This document shows positions 1-12,358 of a stretch of DNA of 64,000 nucleotides, piece by piece. Origin of the DNA: Verpa conica (lineage: Eukaryota > Ascomycota > Pezizomycetes > Pezizales > Morchellaceae); NCBI GenBank assembly GCA_033030425.1, contig JAUFSD010000015.1:1302001-1366000 (forward strand). Direction: 5' to 3'. A program made the translations under genes and the position numbers. The notes under the pieces were generated by a model, which was not told where the DNA came from, made no database searches, and saw nothing but the letters and a program-made list of their open reading frames with translations. Position 1 is the stretch's first letter, and each line of letters opens with the position of its first letter.

Positions 1-3000
1 ACTTGCATACATAACAACTTGAATATGTAGGTTTTTGTGAGGGAGAAACCACTCGCTTAGAGTTCTCAACACCTGTTAACAAGAAAATTATGCCTAAGCG
101 CCAGCAAGCCCCTTAGCCGCCTAAAACCCGGGTGGCTGCCTAGGGGCAAATATTCGCAATACTCAAAGCGTTTTTGAGTCGCGGTCGAAGATCCTCTAGA
201 TACTCAAAAAGTCTTTGAGATTAATGTATGGTGTCTACCCGGAACAGTAAAATGTCTCTAGAGCCGTTGAGCTTTAGACATCATGTGATGGCGGGCCCGT
301 TAGACGTACAGATATATCCTCAGGTAGAAAGTACCTAGGCTATGCAGGTTTGTCGCTGGGATAAAAAACAAAAATATCACAAAGTTAGCCCTCAGTAGTG
401 ACATTACCGCAGTATTTGGAACCCCGTTCCGTGATAACACTCATAAGCCACTGTTCTAATGTAGGATAAGCAATTTCGTAGTACGTAAGTACCGGTATTA
501 ATCGTTCTGGTAGTATCCTATAACTCTTATTGTGCCATTAGCCTCAGAAAAATATGACTAGAAAAAAGAATAGGTAAACCCGGGGGGTCGCCCGTCGCAG
601 CAGCAATCGGCTGGATGACAACAATAGTTCTCGCACCAGGAATTCTTACCATGGACGCCTTGATAACTCAGATTAAAGATTCAGGTTTGACTGTGATGCT
701 AATCTAAAATAAAAACGCAAAATCCAAAGTCATGGAGATAGCTCCTAAAAATTTCAACTGGTCAAACTTTGTTATGTAGGGGAATTACACGAGGCTGCCT
801 GGGTTACTAAAGTTTTCAATTTATGCTACTTAGAAGCATCCGGAAACCCAAACAAATCTCTGATTACTCTAAAGATACGTCGTCCCTTAAACCAATTAGA
901 CGACGATCAGTACCGGCATACCCGTTCTCCTAGAAAAGAACCAGAAAACAGGGGGGTCAATCCTGTATGGTGTGGCGTCGTGCACAGATATTTCACTATA
1001 CAAATCGTGACCCCATTGTTTTCTAGTTCTTTCCAGGAGGAGTAGAACTGCAAGCTGAACTAGTGATGCGTTGGCTTTTGGTGGCAAGTAATGGCGACGC
1101 TGCCGCCCCTTGACCTGTGGCGGTTATCTGGTGGCAAGAAGCTTAACCAGTAAGATACTCAGGACTTCTAAATATCCATTCGGGTTCTACTTTAAAGCGC
1201 TAAGAGCCTCGGAAAGCATAAATGTTTTGTTTTTGTGTTGTATCTATGCGTCAACAAAGTTACTACTCGGCTCTCAGTAATGTACTTTATGCTTCCCGGG
1301 TCCAGTTCAGCTTTAGTAGAACCGTATACGTACGTAACACCCCTCCCCATTATACAACATTCCAACATACGAGCCGCCCGCGAAAGGGCTACAGAGATGC
1401 ATAATAAGTATGTTGTTTGTTTACAGCGTGCAGCCGACCGCCAACACCGTTTTGAAAGCCATACTAAAAATAGTCCCTTTCAAAACATAATTGTGAGGGA
1501 AGTTCCGTGTAAGTGAAGAGTCATGGAGCTAGTAGCCCTTCTATCTTAGATGAGAGTAATCGAAACCCAAATGGTGGAGTTGTGAGTGAATCTTGGGGAT
1601 CGTGCCAAGACATCGCATTTTATGCGGTCTTGGCAAAAACCCTCTAGTGTGAGATGATAGCTGTCTTCTAGCTCTCCATGGATACCGTCATTGATTGTTC
1701 CCCACGGTGTTAACTGTCCGTACAGGATTTAGATGGCATATAATCCGACTGAGACTATGCCGGTCAGCTCCTTCGATATACCACGAATACTCGGATCGCC
1801 AAGCCTGAAAGTTTCAGGATCAACAATGGTATAGATTGTTCCCTGGAAATCTCTAATTCTTAGGGATGTAAATATTAGTAGAAGCTTACAAAAAAAATAG
1901 GAGGGAAAGATGGCAGCCAGCCAATACATAGGGCAGTTATAGATATATATTCACTATAGAGAGCTAGAATGAGTACCTTGTGCAGTAATGTTGAAGGCCA
2001 GATAAGCACCACGAATCCTAAACCCGTCTAAATCGCAGTCTTTAAGCGGTGAGGTGGATAATATCGATGAGGAGCTCTCTCCCTTCGATCTATATACTAG
2101 GTAGCGTATTAACTACGTCATATAAGGATCGAACAATGCCAAGACAGCATAGTTTGCCGAGTGATAATATGTGACTCTGTTGTTGACATCATGAAGTGCT
2201 GCCAAGCAGCGCAGTTGAGTAACCGACGATTCACAGCATGTATAAAGCGCCATGACGGCCCGGGCCGCAGTCATTATGCATGCGGCCCCATGAAGAGACT
2301 GATCATACTGGATACTTGAGATTCAAGCAAATAAACTCTTACAGTAGAATAACCGGCGAGGGGGTATCGCGAGAAGTCTTGCTATGACCTAACCATCCTC
2401 CCTCCTAAGCGCAGCGTACTTATTATTCAACATGTATGATATGAAACTTATTTGTTTGGCACTTCTCAATTTTGGACTTTATGTAGTTGTAGATGGGTAT
2501 GTACTCCTTTGACCTCTTCCTCTAGATATTGGTTGTTATGTGGACCCGCGGTTATCCTTGTCCCATAAAATACATCACTGATAACTTAGCGCGGCTACAG
2601 TTCTTCTCTTGCGAACTGGGCTACCTATTGAGAAGCTTCTAGATTCATCGAGAGTAAGGCTTCGACCAACCGCAATCGGGAGCTTTACGTAGGCTCTTTG
2701 GACAGCGTACCACCTAAGCGAGTGATGAGACGGCGCCGGTATTCCCAAATAGTATATCACAATTCTCTCTGCATGTGCTGATTGCGTCAATGAATATCTA
2801 ATCAGACTGACTGAAGGGTATATCATTGCACGTGTAGTTTTCGTGACGGGCGCAAAGCTTGTGCCGCGGCTCATACACGGAAACGAGTGGGACACTTGCG
2901 AGGCATTATATAAGGCTTCAAAAGCACGGCCCTGCCAAACATACGAATTGTTAATTTATTGTGTCTATAACCAAGTCCCCCTGTTCTTATCAAATATGAT

Positions 3001-3622
3001 TGTAAGGCTTATTTGGGGCTACGGTTTCCATATGGGGAGTGGGTGTTTTTGTCCCCTCATACTATGATTATGTGGTTGGAAGGAAGGATACTTAATCGTA
3101 TTTGCCTCGATGGCCTTGTGATCGATTTATAGACTCATTTTATCTTGTAATTACGCTTCATTAGAATAATATATATCTATAGTCTACATATTTCTTTTAC
3201 TGGACGGCTGTACTGTATCCTACCCGTAACTGGACAACGTTTTGGGATAGACTACATGTGCAAAGTATCGGGATCTTTGATTCCTGCAGAGTTTACTCAG
3301 TCCACTGTCCAATTGTGAATGGCTGCGCTGCCAAGATCGAGATCGGGGCTTTTGTCGCGTCCGACCCCATTTGACCGGATGCTTTTCCTTATGCCACATG
3401 GTTCTGAGGGGTAGGCGCCGTAATGGAAAATTTGAACAAGATGACTGACTGAAATTGAGGCTTAAAGTGAAGTATTATATCATAGAGTATGAGTCTTGAT
3501 AGATCACCAAACAGGGATCTGTTGCGCTTTAGAGGCTCAGCATACCACATATGTGAAACGGACAACAACGGGTGACTGAGCGCGGACCTCTCAGGTAGCC
3601 AGTGTCAACAGTGATAACTGTG

Positions 3623-3652
3623 TATATAGAAGGAGGCTCCTCCGACTATATA
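3623..3652. repeat. Quasi-palindrome TATATAG-aa-GGAG
   Basis: TATATAG (3623-3629) and GGAG are mirrored by CTCC and CTATATA (3646-3652) around a 4-nt centre, giving a short cruciform-capable element. No gene is adjacent and no function is evident. Confidence 0.5.
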
Positions 3653-4255
3653 TATCTAGTAGTGCCGCCCAATAACGGTAGGAAAGTATATAAATGGATG
3701 AGGTCCGTAGGACCAATGATAAACTAAACCAGCCCCTGACACAAGTCCCCTAACCCTACATGCAATTCTCACAACCCCCACCGCACCAGATACTAGAAGG
3801 GTATTAGTGCGACACCTACATTACGAGGGGCAATTGGTTGAAGCTGCTAGGAGTTGCTTACACTAGGTATCCTAAAAACACCAAACACATACCAATTGAG
3901 GTGGATATATCCTGGATGAAATAAAGCCTTACTGAGTAGAAAAAGCATCGAATGATAGTTTCGATCCACTAAATACAACATTCAGGTAATGAGCCGCCTA
4001 TCCAGTCCGATAAACCCTAACCCAGTTCCGAGAGGCGCAGAAGTGAGCTGGGAACCCTAACCCTATATCTAGATTATAGATAAATTGTTGGTTTTTAGAG
4101 CAAAAAGACCATATATGTAGTTTATTTCTCAGCAGTGTCCAATCCTATTCGAACGTCCGGGGGGGGGGGCCTCGCTTTATGGGTTAGCTTAGACCACTCG
4201 AGTCCTAATTCTGAACACCTATAAGGTTAGGAAATCTGCTATCCTATAAACTAGT

Positions 4256-4435
4256 TGACCCCCTTAATGGGGGCCAGAGTAGTGGTGACTCAGCTTGTAG
4301 CTAACTAGATAGTAGGTACGATGGTAGCCATAGACGGTTATACTAAAACTATCCGTTCTATATTATACCTACTATATCTAGTTAGTAGTCTAAACATGAC
4401 CAGTAGAAAGATTCCGCCCCCACTTGGGGGGGTCA
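4256..4435. mobile_element. Palindromic MITE-like element
   Basis: A 180-bp near-perfect palindrome. The left end TGACCCCCTTAATGGGGGC is mirrored at the right end as GCCCCCACTTGGGGGGTCA. The inner arms also pair: CTAACTAGAT-AGTAGGTA at 4301-4318 against TACCTACTATATCTAGTTAG at 4366-4385. The centre is a small AGACGG/CCGTTCT hairpin. No ORF is present. The target-site duplication is unclear; CTAGT lies close to both ends but not flush. A fold-back MITE is the simplest reading. Confidence 0.65.
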
Positions 4436-6162
4436 GTATTGCTAGTCTATGGGATATTAAAATAACCCGATGTGCTTAGTCCATGTTAATTGGCGTACTA
4501 CACATAATGGCTCTTTATTTCTGGTTATCTCAATAGCTAATCCTTGTATAGTAGCTTACCAACCTAAACTCAGCTTAGTGCAGTAATAATCAACAAAGCC
4601 GTTGCGGCTTCCTATGTAAGCAAATATTCCTTCTTGCGGGGAGGGTAGTCTTTCCTAATTGAGCTCTGATGCGCACTCTAGAAACAACCTTCAAAATCTC
4701 TTATAATCCTCTTTAAATATGTAACATAAAATATAGGAGATTTAGCCTACCGACTGTCCTGTGAGGATTCATCAAATATTATACAGGGACCAGGGTGATT
4801 ATATACGCCGTTCTCTACTACCCGGAAGTTAATTCATCGCGGATATATGGGGTTTTCACCTTTTACGTTTTCTCGTCTATTAGGCCAGGGACAAACTAAG
4901 GTATGTACAGTGACGAGTGGCGCATAAGTTTATATTGACAATTGTACTCGTAAAAAGCTGACGTTTTGGAATGGGCTGATATTACATACCACATAAAACG
5001 ATAGACTTGGCACTTTTTTGTATAGTATGCAATAGCAGTCTATCCCACAAACGCCAGCTTTTCACGACTATTAAGATACGGTCTAGCTACATTAAAGTAA
5101 TTTCTCTTATGGAAATGGCCAAGACCAGTGCCAAGGTAGGCACGTGATGAATTCCCGTGACAGTAAGGTGTGGCATACGGGGGGAGAAGTGTAGGGACGC
5201 TTAGTTGATTAATTTTTCTCTGTATGTGCATCGGGCTGTTGTATAATGTGGCTTGATCACCTTGCGCATAGATTAGTGCCACCATGCTAATAGTTCGATA
5301 TAATGATGTATCATTTTATTGATGTTTGCGAGCTCTGATTTGTTAACTCCATGTTCAAGGGGTCCAAAGGCTCACTATCCGGCATGTAGTATGACTAAAT
5401 TATATGTCTCAGAGTGGTAGACTGTTCGTCGAATTGAATCAAATCACTTAATCAACGCGCAGCCTTGATAATCTCACAAAGCCCATGCAGCCTTTGTGTC
5501 TTTGGGAATGCGGGGTCGTATTTGGCGAGTAGGCCCATGAGCTGATAACAAAGTGGAGAAAAATAATGGCATTGTATCTAGCCATTCTAACACACTAGGA
5601 TACCCTAAACGCTGGTTGTATTAGGGGAGTACTGCTGGAGATAAACTTATTTTTTGATGTATATTTTCTCCTCTTTGTAATTGTTTTCCGTTACACGCAA
5701 GATACATATATGTGAGAGCTACATGCGTGGCTCCTGCGCAGAAGTTTTATTTATGACCGGATGCGCAGGCCTGAAACATCAAAACAAATCACTATTGGAG
5801 GGGTCTCCAAGCATGCATAGAGGTAGGAAAAGCGGGAAAAATAACCCCGCAAGCCCAGAATTGGCCAACGTGGATTAGATGAAGCTTGATAAGAAGAGAT
5901 CATGGTAGAAATAAATTTTTGTTGCCTTAATCGCACGTCTCCTACAGCCTAGACAAAGATAAAACCACGTTTTACTATCGTTCCGGCTAAGCAAAAATCC
6001 TTTGTGTTCTATCCCTTATCTAACTATTTGGGTAGGGTTTCTATATTCCTAGAGATACGGGACCATTTTACTGATGTGTATTAGATATATGAACCCCCCC
6101 CCGAATATCAATAAACACAGCACCGAAACCCCTCTTCCTGTTGCCAGGAACTATTTTCAACA

Positions 6163-9100
6163 ATGTTCCGAACTCTATCAATCCTCACATTTCTTACATC
6201 ATTCTTCCCCCTCGTTGCAGGCGATACAGGCGATGATTTCGTCAATAACCTTTTCTCGGATTTGGCGCCTCTGCTGGCGTTATTTGGAGAGCGAGTAGCT
6301 CAGCAATTCCTCAGCCAGTCGATGGGGTTGGTCGATAACATCATCTTTGCTATGGCACCGCTGGGAATCATGACTGCTATCGTCAGTGCCATTCGAGTTG
6401 GTGGCCCAACATGGCTAAAGGCTGTGATAGGCCGCGCGCGAGAGGCATACGCCATTCCCGAGCTGGAGCTTTTGTCCTCCACATCATCCGATGTGTGTGA
6501 GCTCTGGAATGGTGTGACACTTGTTAAAGTGCTCGGATCACCCTCAATAGTTGAGTTGATGTACTTCAGCGTCCCCGTCGGGATAGAGGGGCGTGGGGTC
6601 GATTTAACGACAAGTTGCAGACGACGTGGGCGGTCCAGCGCGCGCAAGGGATTTTTAAAAATGATATCGCTGTGTTTCAATACTCGAGTCTCTCAAGAAG
6701 ACGTTGAAGACCTTCTGAAGTCACCCGAAATCGATGACAACGATATGTCAGACAGAGCACATGTGCATCCATCATTCATCAAGCCAAGTGCTCCGAACGT
6801 TTCCCTGAATATCACTAAACCAACCAGCAAGATTTTGCTATGGTTTGTCGCTTTTACTGGTATAATACTCCAGATAGGGGTATTGTCTTTTGATGCGATA
6901 ACTACCTACAATCCAATTGCAAGGTCCCATTTTCAGAAAGATGGTTATCCTGTTGCAATGTATGCATTTCCTGCCACAGTCATTGGAACGGTATTGGTGG
7001 TGGCTGGCATGCTTGTTTGTGCGTCTGTGGTAGAGAGTGCCAGCGAAGAAGATATGTTGGAGCCGAGTGGAGAGTATTCAGGTAGAAATATGCGCCTGAT
7101 GTGGCTGCAAAGACATGGAAAGGTTGGGGATCAGCTCTTCGACTCATACGCTATTTTTGCCCGCGATGCACGTATATCTGTTCGAACCTCACGAAGACGA
7201 GAGCCTACTCGCACATCTATCCGAAGGGGTAACAGTGAAGCACCGGCCCTATCATCAGATCTTCAGTCTCTAACGTCTGCCACGACTAGTCTACAACAGT
7301 GCAGTAACGTAGGCGAGCTCGATATACTCTCTACAGTTACTACCTTTGGCACAATAATAAGCGTTATTGGCTTCGTGATACAGTTCATGGGCCTACGAGC
7401 AATGCCTTGGACTGCAACAATTGCCCAATTAGCTGCGACGGCAGTAATGGCTGGCCTGAGAGCTTGGATACGTACCACCGAGCTACCGAGACCAGAAACC
7501 TGTAAGCTACCACAAGGCTATGAGCTTGACTGGTTAGCAATGCGGCTAGGAATGCTCCAGGACGACCTGTTCTACTACCTCTCAGAAACAGAGGTTGAAA
7601 GAGAGTTCTGGGGACAAGGGCCCTGGAGATGGGATGTTGTTACTGGACGGCATCGCCCGAAAGGTTTTCCGTCATGGTCTGATTTATATAAATCAAGCCC
7701 GTTAAGAAGCATGGCTAGTGAAGTTGTGTTAAGTAGGAAGCGACTCCAGCAATTGACTAAATGGACAAGAGAAGGAAGTATGGCAATTTCGCTTGTTAAG
7801 TCGATTGAACAAGTCATGAACATCATTTTCGACTCAGATGATGTTCACCTAAAGAACACCCAGCTTCTGCGTTTTGAATGGCCAATTTTCCTTGAGTATG
7901 GTGGAGTAGAGGAGCCTTACCCCCTAGGATTATCACGCGAGTCAACAAAACATCCTTGGAAAGTCACTGATCCCACAGCAATCGAAGCTATTCTCTCTTT
8001 ATGGAGGTTCACCCTCCAGCAGAATGAGTTAGCATTTGAGAAAGAGCAGCGAGCAATGAATGGACCTGATCTCTTTCAACATGTGAACGAAGCCAAACGC
8101 GAGACAACAATCTGCCGACTATTAGGGCCAGGGGATACTGCCTCACGTAGAGACTACGAGCTATGGATTTACCGCGGAACAAACCTAGCGAGCTTCCAAA
8201 ACAACTATCATGCAATAGGCTTTCCCGTCAACCCGTCATCCGCAATACTCGCTAAGGTCGACCATGGGAGTTCAAGAGTAGACCATCACCGGATATCATC
8301 CACGCCCATGGCTCGCGCCCCAGGACTTAAAGGGGATGATTCATGCCTTTGCGTGCTCACTACTGGGTCATACGAAAAGATTTGTGCCCAAGACCTTTTC
8401 TCAACGTTCATGTGGTACGCTGTAGATAACATTCAATCTCTGGCAAGTAAGACATCGGTGTCAAAAGATTGGCTTCGGGCAAATCCAGAAAACTGGGAAC
8501 CCCCCACTCTCCAAAACCCTTTCCTCAGTACCATTACGAAAGCTTTAGAAGGAACCGGATTAGGTACGAGCGAGGAGATATGCATGAGTATTGTGCCACC
8601 ACTCCATTCGTCTACAGTTCTCGCGCACATGGACTTTATGAACCGGGGTCTTACCACTCATCTCTTTGCGAAGATTCGTGCTTTTGAGTCTCGACAGGAT
8701 TGGGAAGAGGCTGGGAAGGGGTGGTACTGGCTTTATAATTATTGTGATGAACACTTTCAGAGTGAACCGACAACCTTCTACACAGCCGCTATTCTATTAG
8801 CAGACTTCTCCGTAAATGTGAATGAGGCGTTAGTCATTCATGAGAAACGAAACGAATACTTCCGAGATGACCCAGGAACGTTCAATACAGCGGCAGCTTC
8901 ATCTGATGTGAGAGAGGCCCCAAAAACTCACAGGGAAAGCATGGCACTTGGAAATCAAGGCGAGCGTAGGAAACTAGCCCTTTCAACGTTGTCCTCGGAG
9001 GCATTAGAAAAAGTAGAAGAGGGGAAGCACGGCAGAGCAATAATCCAGTTCCTAAACGCCGCTTACAAAAAGGCCGGAGCCACGAAAGTCCTTCATGAGA

Positions 9101-10248
9101 ATTCTTCAGCCACCGGAGCTACAGAGCCAAGCGAGAGGAAAATTGAGCAGTTTGTTCGTGGGCTTCTAGAAAATGAACAGAACGTGTTTGGGTGGACAGA
9201 ATTGCATCGTGCAATCGCCAATGACCCGATTGACGCCGAACTACCGGAACCTACAGCTCCTTCTCTAGACGTAAAGGATACCGACGGAAGAACACCTCTC
9301 CACTGGGCTATTTTATGTGGAAAGGAATTGTGGGTCAAGAGGCTATTAGACGCCGGGTGTGACAAAAACAGCATGGACAAGGGGGGAATGACACCGCTTT
9401 CTCTGGCTATTATGAAGGGACAGAAAGATATTGCTAGGGAGCTGGTTGAAGGGGGTGTTAATGTGAATCTTGAGGATCCTGAAGGGTGGACTGCACTATA
9501 TTGGGCTATTTTGGGAGGATCCCAGGAAGGTCTTAAGATGCTGCTAAAGGCGAAAGCAAACGTAAACATCATTGATTCGGACGGAAGAACACCACTACAT
9601 TTGGCTGTTTTAACGGATCAATTAAGCCTCGTCCAGATATTGTTAGAGAGTGGGGCTAATCCTAATTTAATGACCGACAAGTGGAATATTCCCCTCCACT
9701 GGGCTCTGAAGCGTAATAACAAGCCAATGTTTGGGTATCTCCTCGATAACGGTTCTGATATCAACACTCTCAACAAGTTAGGTCAGACTCTGCTGCACCG
9801 GGCTATATTAGAAGGATCTCAGGAGCAGGTTGAGACACTGTTACAGCAGGGTTCCGACCCAAACGTGACAGACATTGAAGAAAAAGCACCTATTCATCTT
9901 GCTGTCGAGCAGAACCGCTGGGAGATAGTCGAGATGCTACTAGCAAAAGGCGCAAATCCTAATGCGCTTCCAGCAGATGGAGTATGCATCCTATATAGTC
10001 AAGCGGCCGGTGGAAATGTAGAACGCGTGCGACTACTATTGAAATATGGGGCTGATCCGTCACTGCCGACACCATTTGGATGGACACCACTGCATTGGGC
10101 CATAGCAAGTGGCCATGATCAAGTTGTAGAATTGCTGCTCGGAGCGGAAGCAAGTCTCACGGCGCGTTCAGATACCGGGAAAACTCCCGCGGATATGGCT
10201 TCTACCCCTGCAATGAAAGATCTTCTAAAACGGCTCCAGAGATTGTAG
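6163..10248 (+). CDS. Ankyrin-repeat protein with membrane N-terminus
   Basis: An intronless 1361-aa ORF. Residues 1-20 form a hydrophobic leader ending FFPLVAG. The following N-terminal block (about 20-120, 'NNLFSDLAPLLALFGERV', 'GPTWLKAVIGRAREAYA', 'CELWNG') matches a large family of uncharacterised Pezizomycotina proteins. Further hydrophobic spans lie near residues 224-246, 266-290 and 388-437. Residues ~1007-1361 hold about ten ankyrin repeats (recurring 'G.TPLHWAI' and 'LLL..GA..N'), which normally mediate protein-protein binding. I infer a membrane-anchored protein with a cytosolic ankyrin tail; the role is unknown. The next gene starts 1 kb downstream. The frame is intact over 4 kb, so the gene is probably functional. 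Confidence 0.88.
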   Translation: MFRTLSILTFLTSFFPLVAGDTGDDFVNNLFSDLAPLLALFGERVAQQFLSQSMGLVDNIIFAMAPLGIMTAIVSAIRVGGPTWLKAVIGRAREAYAIPELELLSSTSSDVCELWNGVTLVKVLGSPSIVELMYFSVPVGIEGRGVDLTTSCRRRGRSSARKGFLKMISLCFNTRVSQEDVEDLLKSPEIDDNDMSDRAHVHPSFIKPSAPNVSLNITKPTSKILLWFVAFTGIILQIGVLSFDAITTYNPIARSHFQKDGYPVAMYAFPATVIGTVLVVAGMLVCASVVESASEEDMLEPSGEYSGRNMRLMWLQRHGKVGDQLFDSYAIFARDARISVRTSRRREPTRTSIRRGNSEAPALSSDLQSLTSATTSLQQCSNVGELDILSTVTTFGTIISVIGFVIQFMGLRAMPWTATIAQLAATAVMAGLRAWIRTTELPRPETCKLPQGYELDWLAMRLGMLQDDLFYYLSETEVEREFWGQGPWRWDVVTGRHRPKGFPSWSDLYKSSPLRSMASEVVLSRKRLQQLTKWTREGSMAISLVKSIEQVMNIIFDSDDVHLKNTQLLRFEWPIFLEYGGVEEPYPLGLSRESTKHPWKVTDPTAIEAILSLWRFTLQQNELAFEKEQRAMNGPDLFQHVNEAKRETTICRLLGPGDTASRRDYELWIYRGTNLASFQNNYHAIGFPVNPSSAILAKVDHGSSRVDHHRISSTPMARAPGLKGDDSCLCVLTTGSYEKICAQDLFSTFMWYAVDNIQSLASKTSVSKDWLRANPENWEPPTLQNPFLSTITKALEGTGLGTSEEICMSIVPPLHSSTVLAHMDFMNRGLTTHLFAKIRAFESRQDWEEAGKGWYWLYNYCDEHFQSEPTTFYTAAILLADFSVNVNEALVIHEKRNEYFRDDPGTFNTAAASSDVREAPKTHRESMALGNQGERRKLALSTLSSEALEKVEEGKHGRAIIQFLNAAYKKAGATKVLHENSSATGATEPSERKIEQFVRGLLENEQNVFGWTELHRAIANDPIDAELPEPTAPSLDVKDTDGRTPLHWAILCGKELWVKRLLDAGCDKNSMDKGGMTPLSLAIMKGQKDIARELVEGGVNVNLEDPEGWTALYWAILGGSQEGLKMLLKAKANVNIIDSDGRTPLHLAVLTDQLSLVQILLESGANPNLMTDKWNIPLHWALKRNNKPMFGYLLDNGSDINTLNKLGQTLLHRAILEGSQEQVETLLQQGSDPNVTDIEEKAPIHLAVEQNRWEIVEMLLAKGANPNALPADGVCILYSQAAGGNVERVRLLLKYGADPSLPTPFGWTPLHWAIASGHDQVVELLLGAEASLTARSDTGKTPADMASTPAMKDLLKRLQRL

Positions 10249-11238
10249 AGCATATATAGGGGTCATAGCGATAGTCTACATGCATGTTTCCCTCTTTATT
10301 TGTCGGTTTATTTCTTTCTCTGCTTCCATTTAAGTATCATGGTAGCTAGCTGGGGGGTAGGAGATATCTGGGAGGTGCTTGTTTTTTTGTCTTTTTTTCC
10401 TTTCTTTTGGGTGATTAATGAATATATTTTTCTTGCTTTACTACCGCGAAACATATCAGTTATGTCATTTGTTTTCCTTTTTAGGTTATCTATTGTAAAA
10501 TAAAACCCGTTATTGTTCTACTATTGTGTAGCGAGGCACGATCCTTGGCGCCACGTGATATAGGCTAGACACGAGACAGGCCTTCAGTACAATTATACTT
10601 CTAAAGATAAAAAATCCAAGGTAGTAAAACTATACTCAAGACATGAGAGTAGATATGTAACCTAGGAACAAGGTAACTTTGCACTTTACTTAGATATTAC
10701 AAAAACCTATGCAATCTAGGGTCTTGGCGCTGTCCTCGGGGTCCAATATACAAGAATCCTTATAGCTTTATAGTCTTCTATTATTTTATCCGAGTGGATA
10801 TGGTCACTGATATAGTTAGGTTTTATCTTATGTCAGGTTATCTACAGTGTATAATGGATCACTCCCGGCTGCAGACGATGGTATGTATGAGCTGGTACTG
10901 CATTTTGTGTATATGTATAAAACAGGAGATAGGAATATGGGCTAGCTCTATAAGATAATAAAAGAGATATAGGTGTTTTATGATACTCAAGTCTTATATT
11001 CGTTGCTAGCCAGGCCAAAACATCCCCACGAGGAGATCGAGAGCCCCCCTCTAGTCATTTATAAACTCCAAACACCACACCAACACAAACTCCCCACCAA
11101 ACCTGTCTATCTTGGTTACAAACTACTTCTATCTCCACCGCCAGAAGCCTTTAGTCAATTGCTTAAATCTTTTAGTAAGGTTCTCCCCATGCTCGATTAA
11201 TAGTGGCCTCCACAAGCTGACATCAAACTTGAATAGTC
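10249..11238 (+). promoter_or_regulatory. Intergenic region with putative TATA box
   Basis: No gene seen. TTTATAAAC at 11058-11066 lies ~175 bp upstream of the BTB start codon, followed by an A/C-rich leader (about 11067-11105) typical of fungal 5' UTRs. Core promoter is inference. Confidence 0.4.
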
Positions 11239-12358
11239 ATGGCCAGTCAAAGCAAACAAGATGGGTCGGGGTCCCTGGATATCGACCCAAACGGTGATCT
11301 GATCCTGGACCTATCTTCCCCGAGTGTCCAACGCTTCATGAGAGTTTCATCAAAAATTTTATGTCTCGCATCCCCAGTTTTCAGAGCAATGTTAGCACCA
11401 TCGCGGTTCCGGGAAGGAGTAGCGTTGCAAACGAGCACCGGAGAAAATCCTGCCCAAATAGTACTCGATGAAGATGATTACGATGCACTTCTAATCATCA
11501 TGAATGCTATGCACCTCCGTGCCAGTCAAGTACCAACTACGGTGACCGTTTATATGTTTTATCAGATCGCAGTTTTGTGTAATAAATATAACCTGGCGGA
11601 GGTCCTTGTTCCTTGGGTCAGTATATGGACCAATAGCTTTCCAAATACCGCGGAAACGCCAGGCTATGAAAAGTGGCTCTTGATCTCGTGGGTCTTTCGA
11701 CAAAGTAAGATCTTCGGTGACGTGACCAAGAAACTGATCTTGAACACGGAACTAGCTAAGGATGATCTACTGAAGACCCCTGAGTGTGATGCAATTAGAA
11801 ATTGGTTCCCCTCTGATAGCGTTATCCGTGAGTCTTCTAATCCCCTATTGTAGGAACAAAAATCTGACGATGCGGTTCTCAGAGTCTATGCGGGATAAGA
11901 GGGCACACATTATTTCGACTCTTATTTCAATCTTCGTAATGGAATTGAAGCGGTACAACGCAGGTGCGCTGAGTGGGCAAAATATCTGCCAGGCAATTTC
12001 GAGGTTTGATAGAAATAAACGTGTCCCTAGCAATAAACGGAACAAATGCGACAATATCTGCGTTGGTACACTCTATCGGTTTGTTGTCGCTGCTGGGATG
12101 TGGCCGAAACAGACTAGGGCTGAGCGTCGAACTGCTATAAGCATCTTCAAAGATTTTGAACTCATGGAAACCTCTGGAATAGAGATTAGTGAGCGCGATA
12201 TCTGGGTGGATCAAAATAGCAATACACATAGTGATTGCGACCCCAGGAAGAAAATCGAGATCGCGGTTTCTAGTACTTTTAGAAAGGTCCAAGGGCTAAA
12301 CCTACACGACTTTCTTTCTAAGGACTGCATATTCTTTCCAGAGGAAGACGAAGGTTAG
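11239..12358 (+). CDS. BTB/POZ-domain protein, one intron
   Basis: Exons 11239-11827 and 11883-12358 encode 354 aa. The intron (11828-11882, 55 nt, phase 1) has a GTGAGT donor, a CTAAT branch-like site and a CTCAG acceptor. Splicing moves the reading from 'SDSVI' in frame 1 into 'SMRDKRAHIISTL' in frame 2, which explains the apparent stop at 11853. Residues ~13-125 carry the BTB fold of the fungal type ('DIDPNGDLILDL', 'RVSSKILCLASPVFRAML', 'LDEDDYDALLIIMNAMH'). The C-terminal half has a conserved cysteine segment ('CDNICVGTLYRFV'). BTB domains mediate dimerisation or act as CUL3 adaptors; the role here is unknown. The ATG is in Kozak-like context (GTCATGGCC). The downstream pseudogene at 13578 is a paralogue. 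Confidence 0.85.
11828..11882 (+). other. Intron of BTB gene
   Basis: A GTGAGT...CTCAG intron of 55 nt, phase 1. The same position and phase occur in the paralogue at 14132-14202, which supports it as genuine. Confidence 0.8.

Larger units (their letters stand above)
1..6162. other. Gene-free 5' region
   Basis: About 6 kb of moderately AT-rich sequence in which I find no convincing gene. Open frames are short, overlap on both strands, and show no recognisable domain. It holds one palindromic MITE (4256-4435), a small quasi-palindrome (3623-3652), a G-run near 4160 and scattered CCCTAA-type words near 3753, 4016 and 4054. The texture fits old, mutated repeat DNA. Confidence 0.6.

Noticed and set aside
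2575..2895. 106-codon minus-strand frame
   Set aside because: Overlapped by another short frame on the opposite strand; no domain, no intron signals, and it lies in degraded sequence.
4013..4065. Telomere or subtelomere array (CCCTAA words)
   Set aside because: Only isolated one- or two-unit words, never a tandem array; similar words are scattered in the window.
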